This document shows, piece by piece, positions 18,964 to 30,917 of a stretch of 64,000 nucleotides of DNA. The notes beneath the pieces were generated by a model that was not told the DNA's origin, made no database searches, and was given only the letters and a program-made list of their open reading frames with translations. This DNA is from Sipunculus nudus (lineage: Eukaryota; Annelida; Sipuncula; Golfingiida; Sipunculidae), in NCBI GenBank assembly GCA_026874595.1, contig CM049306.1:4972019-5036018 (forward strand). Direction: 5' to 3'. The number at the start of each line of letters is the position of its first letter. The first letter of the stretch is position 1. Made by a program: the position numbers and the translations under genes.

Positions 18964-21900
18964 AACAAGGGACCTATGGGTCACGACGCTCAGCTGTTAT
19001 ATATGATAAAAAATATTATTTAGAAATGAGGCACATGCTGGTTTTGTGTAGTAATAAATATAAGCTGTATTATGAGTTGTTGTTGTTTAGCTTATGTATG
19101 ATTTTGATAGTACCTTTGGAGACAGGGAAGAGGATCGATTTCATTTATTTTATTAACAAATGGAGTACTACTGTACACAGATTTTGACTTGGCCATATAA
19201 CTTATAAGCAGAACATATAATATAAGAGTTTAACTATTTATTAAAAAAATTACAAATATTGTCCCAAATATAATTTTAATTAAAAATAATAAGAGAATCA
19301 TATGATTTTTTAAAATGAAATATAACTGATATGATTATTAAAATAATATTACAGAATATATTCATGAATGCATTCATGAATACATTTTGAAAGTATTTGC
19401 ACGAGTATTCATATACTTTCATTTTTACCTGAATTCCCATTCTTTATGCAAGAAATTTTATAATGGAGTACATAATCATATTCGTATTTAAATACAATTA
19501 CAAAGTATTCGCACCATGTCTGGTATTTATTCAGTTTTCACCAAACAATGATGTTGAGAATCCAGAATATACAAAATTCACACATTTAAATAATGATCAT
19601 AAGTACCTGGTTTTATGGCCTTTATTTATATTAAAAAATAACTGTAAAAAATTCATTTTGGACTAATTTCACATCAATGTACACACTAGACACAGTAGGA
19701 ATCTAGATTAATATTATCAACTGCATCTTTGTCTATCATTAATTTCCTTCATAATCCCTAATGATTAGTAATGAATAATATGATTTACTTCTTTATCATT
19801 AAAACTGAACTGAAAAATGCCATAGGTGACTGCATAGTGTTATTTGGAATATGTGACATTCTACCCATCGATCCAAGATTCTTATATCATCATTAACTGC
19901 AAGTTAATTTCCTGTTATTATAAACTAACAAATTCCTTTTCTATTTTTCTTTAATTTGTTATTAAAACCAATAAAAATTTATTAATTTATTGTTTATTGT
20001 TATGTTGTTGGTTAAAACTACTAGATGAGTTGGGTTGGACACCTGGATCAACTGTGGCTGGCCATAAGCTGCCTGGATTCTCGCCTCAAGCGTGAATAAT
20101 TTGATGAAAGGTCAACAAGGTCAACAAAGTGGTGACTCAAGAGGGGCTGGAGAGAGCCAAAGTCTGACAGGGTCTCATAAAAACATTAATAAAAGCTACA
20201 ATATTTGGCCAATTTCTTTCAGCTTTCTAAACTAAAAAGCTGAAATCCTTATGTGTGCATGATATGAAAATTATATCAACAGTGCTCACGGGAAACAAAC
20301 ATGCCATGGTCACAGTTGGGCAAAATTTAAGGTACTAATTTTATATTTATGCTAATAACTTATAAAATATGATATGCCCTTGTTAAGGGAGTAAATATAT
20401 TTCTTGATTTTTTACAAAGTGCATAATGTTTGGGCCCATAACTTAAAACAATTACGCAATACTGACATCATTCTGGCATGTGCATAGAGAATGAAAAATA
20501 TGTATATTATTTATGATTAAAGTCAGATCAGTGGTTTTGATATTAGGCAGTCTTGAAGTGTAACAATGGGTTTTTAATGGAAAAATGAAGTTTTTCATTA
20601 ATATCTCAAAGGTATTAAGTCCTAGTGACCAAATTCTTGGCATGGTAGGGGATTTTGGAGACATCTAACTGTATGCCTAATTTAAGGAACTTAGAGCTGA
20701 AGCTGGGGAGCTGAGCTCTTGCAAACTGCATAACACTAGCTTGATGTAAACAATATGTTACATGGTGCTTGAAAACTTGATTAAAATCTACAGTTTTTGA
20801 TCAACTGGTTTCAAATTTTTGGTGTTAACAGTTGAAATGCTAACAAAAACATGCTGTGAAAATTAAATCCACAGTACTTACAGTAAAAAAAACGTGCCAT
20901 GGTCAAAGTTGGGCAAAATTTAAGGTACCAATTTTTTATTTTTATTAATATTTTAAAAAATTTAAAAGATTTTCATCTAATTTTGGGTATACAATTTAAT
21001 TTTGATTAATTAAAGTTATATTACTGGAAAAAAGGTCCATAGCTTTAACGTTTTTTGTGTTAAGTGATCAAATATCTTTCCTGATTTTTTACAAAATGCA
21101 TCATGTTTGGGCCCATAACTTTTTTAAATTAAATAATACAGACATAATTTCTGGCATGTATATAGGAACTAAATAGAGGAATATTTATGGTAAATATGAG
21201 GAAAAACAGATAAGTGGTTTTGATATTAGGCAGTCCTGAAGTGTGAAAATAGGTTTTAAATAAAAAATTGGGGTTTTTCCTTAATTTCTCAAAGAAACAA
21301 AGTTGCAAAGACCCAGTTTTCGGCTTGGTAGGAGATCTTGGGGACATCTAACATTATGCCGAATTTTGGATTCCTAGGTCTGGACTAATACCTTTATTTC
21401 ACATTCAAGGGAATAATACATTTAAGTTTATATATTTTTTAAGCATATCCACTTTTTCCATTAAAATAGTTTTTATCTGATTAATTTTTTTTATTTACAA
21501 GTTTTATAAATTTGTATTAAAAAAACACTGAAAATATAAGTTAAAATATTAGAATTCTTAGTTGCAATCATTATACATCCAGAGTGTAGCTCGTATTGGG
21601 TCATATTATGCATACACATATATTTTTATTATTTTTAAATCACAAATTTTTAAACTGAATTTAAAAGAAAATAATGCCACATCATGGCATCTGCAAGATT
21701 ATTCCTTGAATCACTATTAAAAAGTTTTGCACATTGGAGTTTTCAGTACATGCTTAATCTTATTCACCAAAATAAAATAAGATTCTGTAAATTTGGTAAA
21801 ATAAAAACATCTTTTCAAATAAAGTATACACACTGTTGGTTGAATGAGGGACAAACAATATCATTACGCTAATTACAATCTAAGCTTTAATTTATTCCTG

Positions 21901-22711
21901 GAATTAATAGTCAATTTCACACCTTGTGAAGTTTTTACTCTTCTCAAGGAAGGAATTACTTATCTGATGAACATCCACACTTTCATAGCAATACACCACT
22001 TTGTGGACACAATTAAATGTGCACTTTAATCATTGTAACCCTGGTGGTAAATACAAAATCTAAAATGTAGCATAGCCAAGAATAAAATGAAATACAGAAA
22101 ATTATAACATTCATCTAGTTAATGCATCATCTAGGGGGGGGGGGGAGGGTGTGCAGGGCAGAGAAGAAGCATGCTAGTAGTGGCCCAGCTGAGCCAAGAC
22201 AAGCTGCCTGGGGTGGGTTACATAATGCAAGTGAAGGCTTTACTACTAGGTGGGCTAGATGTAAACAACACTTGACATGGTGTATGAAAACTTGAATAAA
22301 AGCTACTCTTTTCAATCAATTCCTTTGAAATTTCAGATTTTAAAAGATTAAATCCTTATGTATATATGCTGTGAAAATTAAATCAACAGTGCTTACAGAA
22401 AAAAAACATGCCATTGCCAAAGTTGGACAAAATTTAGGGTATTGATTTTTTTATTTAAGCTAATAACTTGAAAAATTTGCAAAATTCAGATCTGATTTTG
22501 GGTAAACAATCGAATCTTGATTAAATAAAGTTATATTCCTGACAAAAAGTCTCCAGCTTCAGCAATTCTCATCTAAGTTGAGTAAATATATTTCTTGATT
22601 TTTAAAAAGTGCATTATGTTTGGGCCCATAACTTAAAAAAAATACACAATACTGACATCATTTCTGGCATGTGCATAGCGAATGTATAGAAAAATATGTA
22701 TATTAGGCCAA

Positions 22712-23040
22712 AATAAAAAAAAGGTATGGTTCTCAGGCACTTTTTTTCAGAAATCAATGCGGGTGGGCGTTTTTTTATTTTAAATTTTTTGGTATGTTTC
22801 GATTAAAATGTCAAATGATAAGGGAAAAGCATGAAAATAACAGTTTTATTTTACTAAATAAGTAAAATCACTACAAAACAAAGGAAATTGTATGGTTTTA
22901 TCTTCTTGAAAGAAATGTCGGAGCGGCAGCAGCTCAAAATTGGAAAGTTTTTATTGAAAATCAAAATAAAAATTTTTGATGCGGGGGTTTAAAATTGATG
23001 CGGGTGGTGCCTGAGAACCATACCTTTAATTTTTTTTGGC
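22712..23040. mobile_element. MITE, about 330 bp, with long terminal inverted repeats
   Basis: The left end GGCCAAAATAAAAAAAAGG, followed by TATGGTTCTCAGGCAC, is mirrored at the right by GTGCCTGAGAACCATACC and TTTTTTTTGGCC. TTA flanks both sides. The surrounding repeat copy at about 20496-20520 lacks the insertion, which defines an empty site. No transposase. A related copy is at about 48542-48876. Confidence 0.75.
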
Positions 23041-23924
23041 CTTATATATGATCAAAGTCAGATCAGTGGTTTTGATATGAGGCAGTCTTAAAGTGTAACA
23101 ATGGGTTTTTAATGGAAAAATGAAGTTTTTCATTGATATCTCGAAGGAATTAAGTCCTAGTGACCAAATTCTTGGCATGGTAGGGGAATTCAGAGAAATC
23201 CAACTGTATGCCAAATTTAAGGAACTTAGAGCTGAAGCTCGGGAGCTGAGCTCTAGCAAACTGCATAACACTAGCAATATGTGACATGGTGCTTGAAAAC
23301 TTGAATAAAATCTACAGTTTTTGATCAACTGGTTTCAAATTTTTGGTGTTAACAGTTGAAATGCTAAAAACATGCTGTGAAAATTAAATCCACAGCGGTT
23401 ACAGCAAAAAACGTGCCATGGTCAAAGTTGGGCAAAATTTAAGGTACCAATTTTTTATTTTTGCTAATATTTTAAAAAATTTAAAAGATTTTGATCTTAT
23501 TTTGGGTATACAATTTAATTTTGATTAATAAAAGTAATATTACTGGAAAAAAAGTGCTTAGCTTTAACAAGTTTTGTGTTAAGTGATAAAATTTCTTTCC
23601 TGATTATTAACAAAATGCATTATGTTTGGGCCCATAACTTTTTTAAATTATATAATACAGACATAATTTCTGGCATGTACATAGGAATTATATAGAGGAT
23701 TATTTATAGGAAATATGAGGAAAAACAGATGAGTGGTTTTGATATTAGGCAGTCCTGAAGTGTGAATATAGGTTTTTAATAAAAAATTGAGGTTTTTCCT
23801 TAATTTCTCAGAGGAATGAAGTCGCAAAGACCCAGTTTTCGGCTTGGTAGGAGATCTTGGGGATATCTAACATTATGATGAATTTTGGATTCCTACGTCT
23901 TACGGTTTCAAAACGTGCCACATC

Positions 23925-24030
23925 TACGGACGGACGGACGGACGGACGGACGGACGGACAGACGGACGGACGACGGACAATGGACCACGACTATAGCTCA
24001 GATGACTTATAGTCAGCTGAGCTAAAAATG
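23925..24030 (+). repeat. (ACGG)n microsatellite plus terminal hairpin
   Basis: About ten GGAC units are followed by AGCTCAGATGACTTATAG and TCAGCTGAGCT, an imperfect palindrome of about 29 nt, then AAAAATG. The same tail ends copies at 34.48, 38.60, 42.27, 44.57, 60.83 and 63.91 kb. Confidence 0.8.
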
Positions 24031-24032
24031 GT

Positions 24033-24894
24033 CAGGGTTGGGCAAAACCCCAGTTTTAAGCATAAAACCCAGCCCAGTGGGTTTTACTGGGTAAACCTGG
24101 GTTTTATGGGCAATATAGTCTCAAATGGCAACTGACTGAACTATTTTAATCATATTTCTATCTGAATCTATCAATTGTATTATTTAATGATTTTGAAATA
24201 ATTCCCTTTGTATCAATGAAAGATTGAAAGTGGATGGATTACTTATTGGGTGTGTACAAAAGCTGGGTAACTGGTTGACACAAAATGGTTACTGGCTGCC
24301 AAGTGTCAACTGATAGGCAGTACATGTATAGGATACCACACAGGTGAAGCTACAGTGACACCTCAGTGCTAGTGTCACACGCATCCAATCTTCTCTCTAT
24401 GCCAGCCAGCTCTACTGCTGTAGAACGTGTATTCTCACACTTTGGCTACATATAAAACATGACTGGCAATCAACTTGGAGCACAAACTTGCTGCAAAGCT
24501 TGTGACCCGCTATTTTGCCTTTTGTGGCATTCTGAACTGGACTGGTAGCAGTTTGTATAAAACAGTTTGAACATAATGCATGATGTATCATAATAGCATT
24601 GGTGCATGACACAATTTCTTGCCTGTGTGCTTCTTCATTAATATCTTTGATGTTGCTCATCTACTGGTATTAAAATTATTTTATGGACAATCACTATAGT
24701 TTTTTCTCTTTATTCGATTATATGTGTTTTATGCAGCGATCCTGAGATTGAAAAGAATGCTTCTAGAAAAACCCAAATCATATTGCCCATTAAAACCTGC
24801 ATGCATATGGGTTTTAAGGCTTAATGCCCCCCCGAGTAATAAAGGGTATTACCCGCCCAGGTTTACCCGCCCGGGTATTACCTGCCCAACCCTG
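24033..24894 (+). mobile_element. Non-autonomous hAT element with transposase C-terminus remnant
   Basis: The 862-bp element has terminal inverted repeats CAGGGTTGGGCA / TGCCCAACCCTG and a perfect 8-bp target duplication AAAATGGT (24025-24032 and 24895-24902), the hAT hallmark. Around 24400-24530 the plus strand reads MPASSTAVERVFSHFG and, in another frame, LAAKLVTRYFAF. This is the conserved hAT C-terminal dimerisation region broken by a frameshift. The rest of the transposase is absent, so the copy would depend on another element. Confidence 0.88.
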
Positions 24895-24936
24895 AAAATG
24901 GTGGCAGTTGGCGCAACCAATTTTGTGTATGATTAA

Positions 24937-26080
24937 AGGCCTACTTCCATGAAAAAAATAAAATGAAATACTACTGAAGATTTATTCATTTACATGTATA
25001 TGTATAAATTATGGTGTTATAAAATCGAGCTTTGTGCACTTAACCGTTGACATTTAAATCGAAAGACCCGTAATCCATCCCCCTCAGGGGCCCCAAGCCA
25101 AACAAAAAGTGTCCTGGCCAAGGCGATTGTGATGTTACAACCAGAACACACCGGGCGGTATTGATATTGCATCAGTTGAGTTTAACACGACCTGGGGAAA
25201 ATATGCTGAAGTATTGAGTCGTCGGATTGAGCAGTAACATCAAGAGTAATGGTGTGAGCTCAATCATATTTTAACAAGTGTATAAGCCACATGTTGGTGC
25301 CAAATGGACAGGATTTCCTTTACAGAAGAGGCCGAACTGGACCCGGCCGGGCATGATCTGGGAAGGGGATTCCCCAGGTTTGGCCACTTGCATGAGGGTG
25401 CGGACGGACTTTTCCTGTCATTTAGTCACCTTTGTTGCCACTCTATATCCCTTACATGCGTAGGCTGCTAACTAGGAAATGATGCTGCTTTTCATCTTTA
25501 CGACTCCTTTATTTTAAATCTTTAATTTTGCACCTGTCAGTCCCCGACTCGGCCTTGACGCGTTTGGAGCTGGCACCACGCAGTCTGCACTGACGCCGTA
25601 TCAGGATTTCAAGCGACGTGTTATATATGACAATCAACATATAGCTGCTTGTTGATCGTATAAGTTTAATAATATCAAACTGATCAATCAATTAATTTAT
25701 TATTAAATGTGTTTGAACGCTTGTAAATGATAAAAACTTAATTTTTTATTTTGGGACTTTTTTTTTACAAGTTTCAAGACATATGACCGAAGGGGTCACG
25801 TAAAGCTCGGTGCATGGTGCCTCAGCAAAGGCATTAACATTGGAGAAACAATTAATTGGATTCTAAAAAATAAACCAACGTTAAAAAACGTTACTCCTTA
25901 TTGTTGACAATAATAAAAAAAAATTCATTTTAATATTTCAAATCTTTTGAAATATCAGAAAATTAACAATTAAAAAAATTATACCATGCATTTCAGCATA
26001 TTTTAATTCTGTGCCCAAATAATATGAAAAAAATAGGCCTCGTAATGGCTTTCTTACATTAAACTAGTGTTGTATTTGGG

Positions 26081-26152
<72 letters not shown>

Positions 26153-28095
26153 GTGTGTAGATATATAAAGATGGACACTTGTAGTATGTATATAACAAAA
26201 TATCAAATCAAATACCCAATCAGTCATAAAGAGAACTCCAAATCTGTTTCAGCAGTCTCTCTCCTTCCTTGTTAGTATGATTTGCCATATTGCACTCAAA
26301 GATGTTACACTTGAACCTTCAGATGATACACTGGCCGAAGTACCCATGCATTTAGTCCAAATATACCTATGTATACTGATCAAAGTTACCAAAGACAACA
26401 TATGGGTAATTTTGTATAATGTTAAATGATAATTTATTGTAAATGTACTTTTCTTGGAATTAAATCTGCTATCATGCAGAGTATTATAACTGGAATGTAT
26501 GGTTTCTGGACACATTTTTTTTTCATATTACACTATTAAATTGGAGGATACTAAAAGTACCCCTGAAATCCAGATAAACGGTTTCACATCAGCCCAAACA
26601 AAACAGAGCAATTATTCTTAAAAAAATCTTGCTTGTAAATTTTAATTGCACAAGTAAAGCCTAGCTGAGGCAGTATGGGAAGAACTTTACCTATAACATT
26701 GCCAACATAAAAATGATTAATAATAACCATGGGGATTTCCATCTGGTGGAGTGTTATATACAGAACTATATCATACATATATACTGTGTATAATTATGTT
26801 AGTGTGTGATTTTTTTTTATAATGAAACATGACTCTTTTATAATTCATTTAAAAATGAGAATTTCATGCTTTGTATTATATATTTCAAATTCATTAAATC
26901 TCTCTCTATATATATATAAATATATATATATATATAGGCCTTTATATATTAAATTGAAGAAGGAAAGAGTGTAAATTATATAAATAATCAAATGTATTAT
27001 TTCCATGATGATGCATGGGCCGGGGGGGGGGGGGGGGGGGGGGGGGAGTACTTAAAATAAGTACCACCGTCCATCGGGATGGGTGTGGTATGTATACAGC
27101 TTTATTTAAGACTAGCCCCGTGTGTGGTACTGTAAGGTTACATGTATTTATGAGGTAATGCCTGCCAAGTAAAAACTTGCTTTACCAAAAGTATAAATAG
27201 TAATACTACTGCTAAACAAAAAAGCGCTTTTCAATGTCAAAACATCAATTTTGCATTTCTGATTATGAATAATGAAGCATGTATGTATAAATTATGATAT
27301 AAAGAAAGGACCAGCGCTTTATTCATAGACAAAACCAAGTTGCTTATCAATATCAGCTGTTTTTTTTTTTTTTTTCAGAATCAAAATATGCAACCACGGC
27401 ACCAGTCACAACATTTTTAATGTTATAACAACAACAAACTTTGTTGCAAAGCGTCGTGAGAGATATTGAACAAACTCGACCAACTCAAGAATCACCATCG
27501 GCATCTTGTACTACTCTCCATTTTCTTGCTCTAAATATTATATTACTGAATAATCTCGTTATTTTGATAATAATCACCAGATTGAGAATATCCCTTAAAA
27601 TTCCCACAGACTCCATCCTTGATTTTGTACAGCCAGTCACTTCGTCACTGGAATCAAACCTGTCGCAGCGCCAGTGTTGGCGCGTTGGCTTCCAGCAGCC
27701 GCTGTCTGTGTCACCGACTTCTGTTTCTAACAACGTATACATGGCCCAAAATTACATGAGGCTTATGTCGAAGTTGCCATAAATCTACAGATCTAAATTT
27801 GCCGCTTTATTCTCCATTAATTACGTGGCTCAGACATTGTCATCTTACGATGATTCCTCCGCCTCGCTTGATCATATTGACCCGTCGGCCTTGCTGAAAC
27901 CACGTGGATGCGCAACCGGGGTTCTGGTTGTGACGTCACACAAGTCCTAAGGGCTGTCTCAACTTTTTCAGGGGGCTCCGAGGACTCTGTTCACATATTC
28001 GTTCCTATCACGGATAGTAGCTCCCCAATGTCAGTAATTTTGTAGGTTCATACCTTTCATATATGCAAAATCACCCAGAAGGTGGAAGTAGGCCT
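24937..28095. mobile_element. 3.16-kb TTAA-flanked DNA transposon, non-autonomous (Kolobok- or piggyBac-type target)
   Basis: The termini AGGCCTACTTCCA and TGGAAGTAGGCCT are inverted repeats. TTAA flanks both sides (24933-24936 and 28096-28099), and the uninterrupted relative at about 18735-18750 has a single TTAA-like junction (GATTAAGAGCTATG). Subterminal sequences also mirror each other (ACAACCAGAACACACCGGG near 25138 against its inverted counterpart near 27925). Inside are a (TA)n tract (about 26081-26137), a 25-base G-run (27022-27046) and a GC-richer right part with an ORF of 113 codons (27441-27782) that I do not recognise. No transposase signature was seen. TTAA targets are known for piggyBac and Kolobok; I cannot decide. 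Confidence 0.75.
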
Positions 28096-28099
28096 TTAA

Positions 28100-28776
28100 G
28101 AGCTATGTGAGATCTATACACATGCAAAATTTCAGGGGGATATGTCAAAGCAGTCCTGAGATATAAGCCTTAATGTTTGCAGCATAAACATTAATGTAGG
28201 TGGCACCATCTGCCACAAAATCGAGAAAGCTATCCAAGATGTTTAAACCTGCAAAATTTTAGGCAGATATGTGAAACCACTCCCGAGATATGAGTGATTT
28301 TATCCAAATGGCAAACAAACAGACAAACACTGTGCAAAAATGATTGCAGGTGACGCCACCAGTTTTGCGTATGATTAAGAGCTATGTGAGATCTATACAC
28401 ATGCAAAATTATTGCCCAATCAGTCAGATGGTTCCAGAGATATGAGCTGGGATATCTCCAACATAAATTTGAATGTAGGTGGCGCCACCTGCCATAAAAT
28501 CAAGAAAGTTGTCAAGGATGTATAAACCTGCAAAATTTAAGGTGGATAAGTCAACCACTGCTGAGATATGTGTTTTATCCCAAGGCAGATGAATAGATGG
28601 ATGCTGTGCAAAAATGGTTGCAGGTGGCCCCACCAGTTTTGCGTAAGATGAAGAGCTATGGGAGATCTATACACATGCAAAATTTTGGCCCAATCGGTCA
28701 AACTGTTCCCGAGATATGAGCTTGGATGTCTGCAGCTTAAACGTGATGTAGGTGGCGCCACCTGTCATAAAATCAA
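28100..28776. repeat. 280-bp-family tandem repeat, about 2.5 units
   Basis: It continues the host repeat interrupted by the TTAA element. Units carry GAGCTATGTGAGATCTATAC, GAGATATGAGC and GTAGGTGGCGCCACCTG. No coding potential. Confidence 0.7.
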
Positions 28777-28884
28777 ACAAGGGACCCATGGGTCACGGCG
28801 CTCAGCTGTTATATATGATAAAAAAATATGATTTTGAAATGAGGCACATGCTGGTTTTGTGTGGAAATAAACATAAGCAGTATT

Positions 28885-30413
28885 CAGGGTTTCCGCGACC
28901 CTAAAATTGAGGCCGGTAAACGGACTCTTTCCCCCGTGAGGGTCATTAAAAATTCCCCCAGCCAAAGAGGCTGAGAGAGCTTAATAATAACTCAAGCACG
29001 AGTGTCGTGCTGTCTTCATCATCTTCAAACTATGTATCAGATTCCTTATACATGTACAACATCTGCGCAAATAGTTTTTATGCTGTCTCGCCATTTAATT
29101 TTCTGGAGAGGTAATCAGTTGTGTAACCATAGGTTGTGGACGACGATGTCGGCCCTGAACATGCGCTACCGGCCAAAGGTGTGATATTATAATTAATCGT
29201 TCGACAACCGTACATTCAGTCTCTGTAGTCAGTAAAAATGATAAACCTATCGATAATGGAAATTAAATTTGTGTTTTATTTGGTTGTGATGATATATTTT
29301 TCAAAATTTGAAGAAGGTGAATCATTTTCATCATGCAGTCGCTGTGGACATCGCTGCTTTGACATATTAACATACCGCGAGCATTGCAGCGAGGTCACAA
29401 TGCAAAGGGCTTTTGTCTTGACTTTACCGAACAAATTTCAAAAGGCCGGAGCGTAGTGAATGCGCTGTTCTATGTGCGAATATTCATGAGGGAATTCCCT
29501 ATTGAAATAAAAACTTGTGGCAAATGCAGCCAATAGCGTCCGAGGAAGTTCTGAATAATTCAACTGAATGTGACACGTGCAGAAACAGGTTATGCTGGTC
29601 AATGATTGGGCCGTCTCGGACACGATCGCAATCAGGGATTTCGCAGAATCAAATGTTGGGCCTATAACAAGTAGGCCTAACACACTAAATTTCAAGGATA
29701 TTGCACGAATTTTAAGTAAAAGCATGCGACAGCAATATATATTTTTTGTCATTTAACTTTGAGAAAAGCAGCCGGCCGTTGAATGCGTTGCAGCAGCCGA
29801 CAAAACGCCGGCTGTAGTGCGGGCCCATCGTGAACACCCGGTCAGCGGAGATCACGCGATAAGCACCAGGCGCGGGTAATCTGGGAGCGCGGGAAACCGT
29901 TAGTCCCTGGAGGGGTATGTTGAATTGGTCAATAGCTTGGGGATACACAGGAAGCGTGCACGATATAATAAAAACAAACAATGTGGACATCGCTTGGGCA
30001 AAACAGGCCCTATATTTATTATATTTATCTTCGTCAATTTGGTTTGCGCAAGTTTCCATAACAGATGTTTAAGCGAATCCTTTCCAAGGAATAGTTAAGT
30101 AAAAGGCCAGTTTGTGGGCCCACATATGTCAGGGAGACACGACTTGTACGTGCATGCTGCATCACATGAAGGCCTAACGAATATTTTACTGTTTTACTGG
30201 TATATTTTTACGCCTTCCATGGGCGTGATACTAAGCTGAAAAAGAACATCAGAAACGTTGTTTTCAACCTCGATTTTGTAAAATTTCCACACCGTGGGAG
30301 GGGGGAATCCCCTCCCACACCCTCCCCCCCTGGGGGCTTCGCCCCCACGCTAGGTTCACTCCTTGTCACATAGTAAAAACGGACACACTTTTTCAACCCT
30401 GGCGGAAACCCTG
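28885..30413. mobile_element. 1.53-kb DNA transposon with CAGGGTTTCCGC inverted ends and 5-bp duplication
   Basis: The left end CAGGGTTTCCGC and right end GCGGAAACCCTG are inverted repeats. GTATT occurs on both sides (28880-28884 and 30414-30418). The paralogous copy near 19068-19075 has the same flanks with a single GTATT, so it is an exact empty site. The interior is richer in GC and CpG than its surroundings. Its longest frames (29712-30059 minus, with a hydrophobic N-terminal stretch; 29238-29456 plus) are not recognised as transposase. A G/C-rich hairpin lies near the right end (GGGGGCTTCGCCCCC at about 30332-30346). Confidence 0.85.
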
Positions 30414-30917
30414 GTATTATGAGTTGTTGGTGTTTAGCTTGTATATGATTTTGATAGTTTCTTTGGAGACAGGGAAGAGATTGATTTCATTTATTTTATT
30501 AACAAATAGAGTGCTATTGTCATACAGATTTTGACTTGGCCATATAACTGATATGCAGCACATATATGATGAGAGTTTAACTATTTATTAAAATTAAATA
30601 AAAAAGATTGTACCAAATATAATTTTTATTAAAATAATAAGAGAATCATATGATTTTTTAAAATAAAATATAACTAAAATGATTATTAAAATAATATTAT
30701 AGAATATATTCATGAATGCATTCATGAATACATTTTGAAAGTATTTGCACTGGTATTCAAATACTTTCATTTTTACCTGAATTCCCATTCTTATGCAAGA
30801 AATTTTATAATGGAGTACATATTCATATTTGTATTCAAACACATTTGCAAAGTATTCGCACCATGTCTGGTATTTATTCAGTTTTAGTCAAACAATGATG
30901 TTGAGAATCCAGAATGT

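Larger units (their letters stand above)
18964..24030 (+). repeat. Composite dispersed element copy E1 (expanded and interrupted)
   Basis: It starts AACAAGGGACCTATGGGTCA and ends with an (ACGG)n tract and TAGTCAGCTGAGCTAAAA. The body includes several serial copies of the 3' module (about 20180-20695, 20770-21385, 22270-23230, 23290-24030), so this copy is expanded relative to the ~1.9-kb copies at 40.4 and 58.9 kb. It contains a MITE insertion at about 22712-23040. The scattered short ORFs are not conserved between copies. Confidence 0.6.

Noticed and set aside
24000-24030. TAGCTCAGATGAC as a tRNA A-box, implying a tRNA-derived SINE
   Set aside because: No B-box (GGTTCGANTCC-like) downstream and no cloverleaf; the symmetry is better explained as a terminal hairpin.
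29238-30059. Two frames with hydrophobic N-termini as small secreted proteins
   Set aside because: They lie inside a transposon, on opposite strands, without recognisable domains or splice support.
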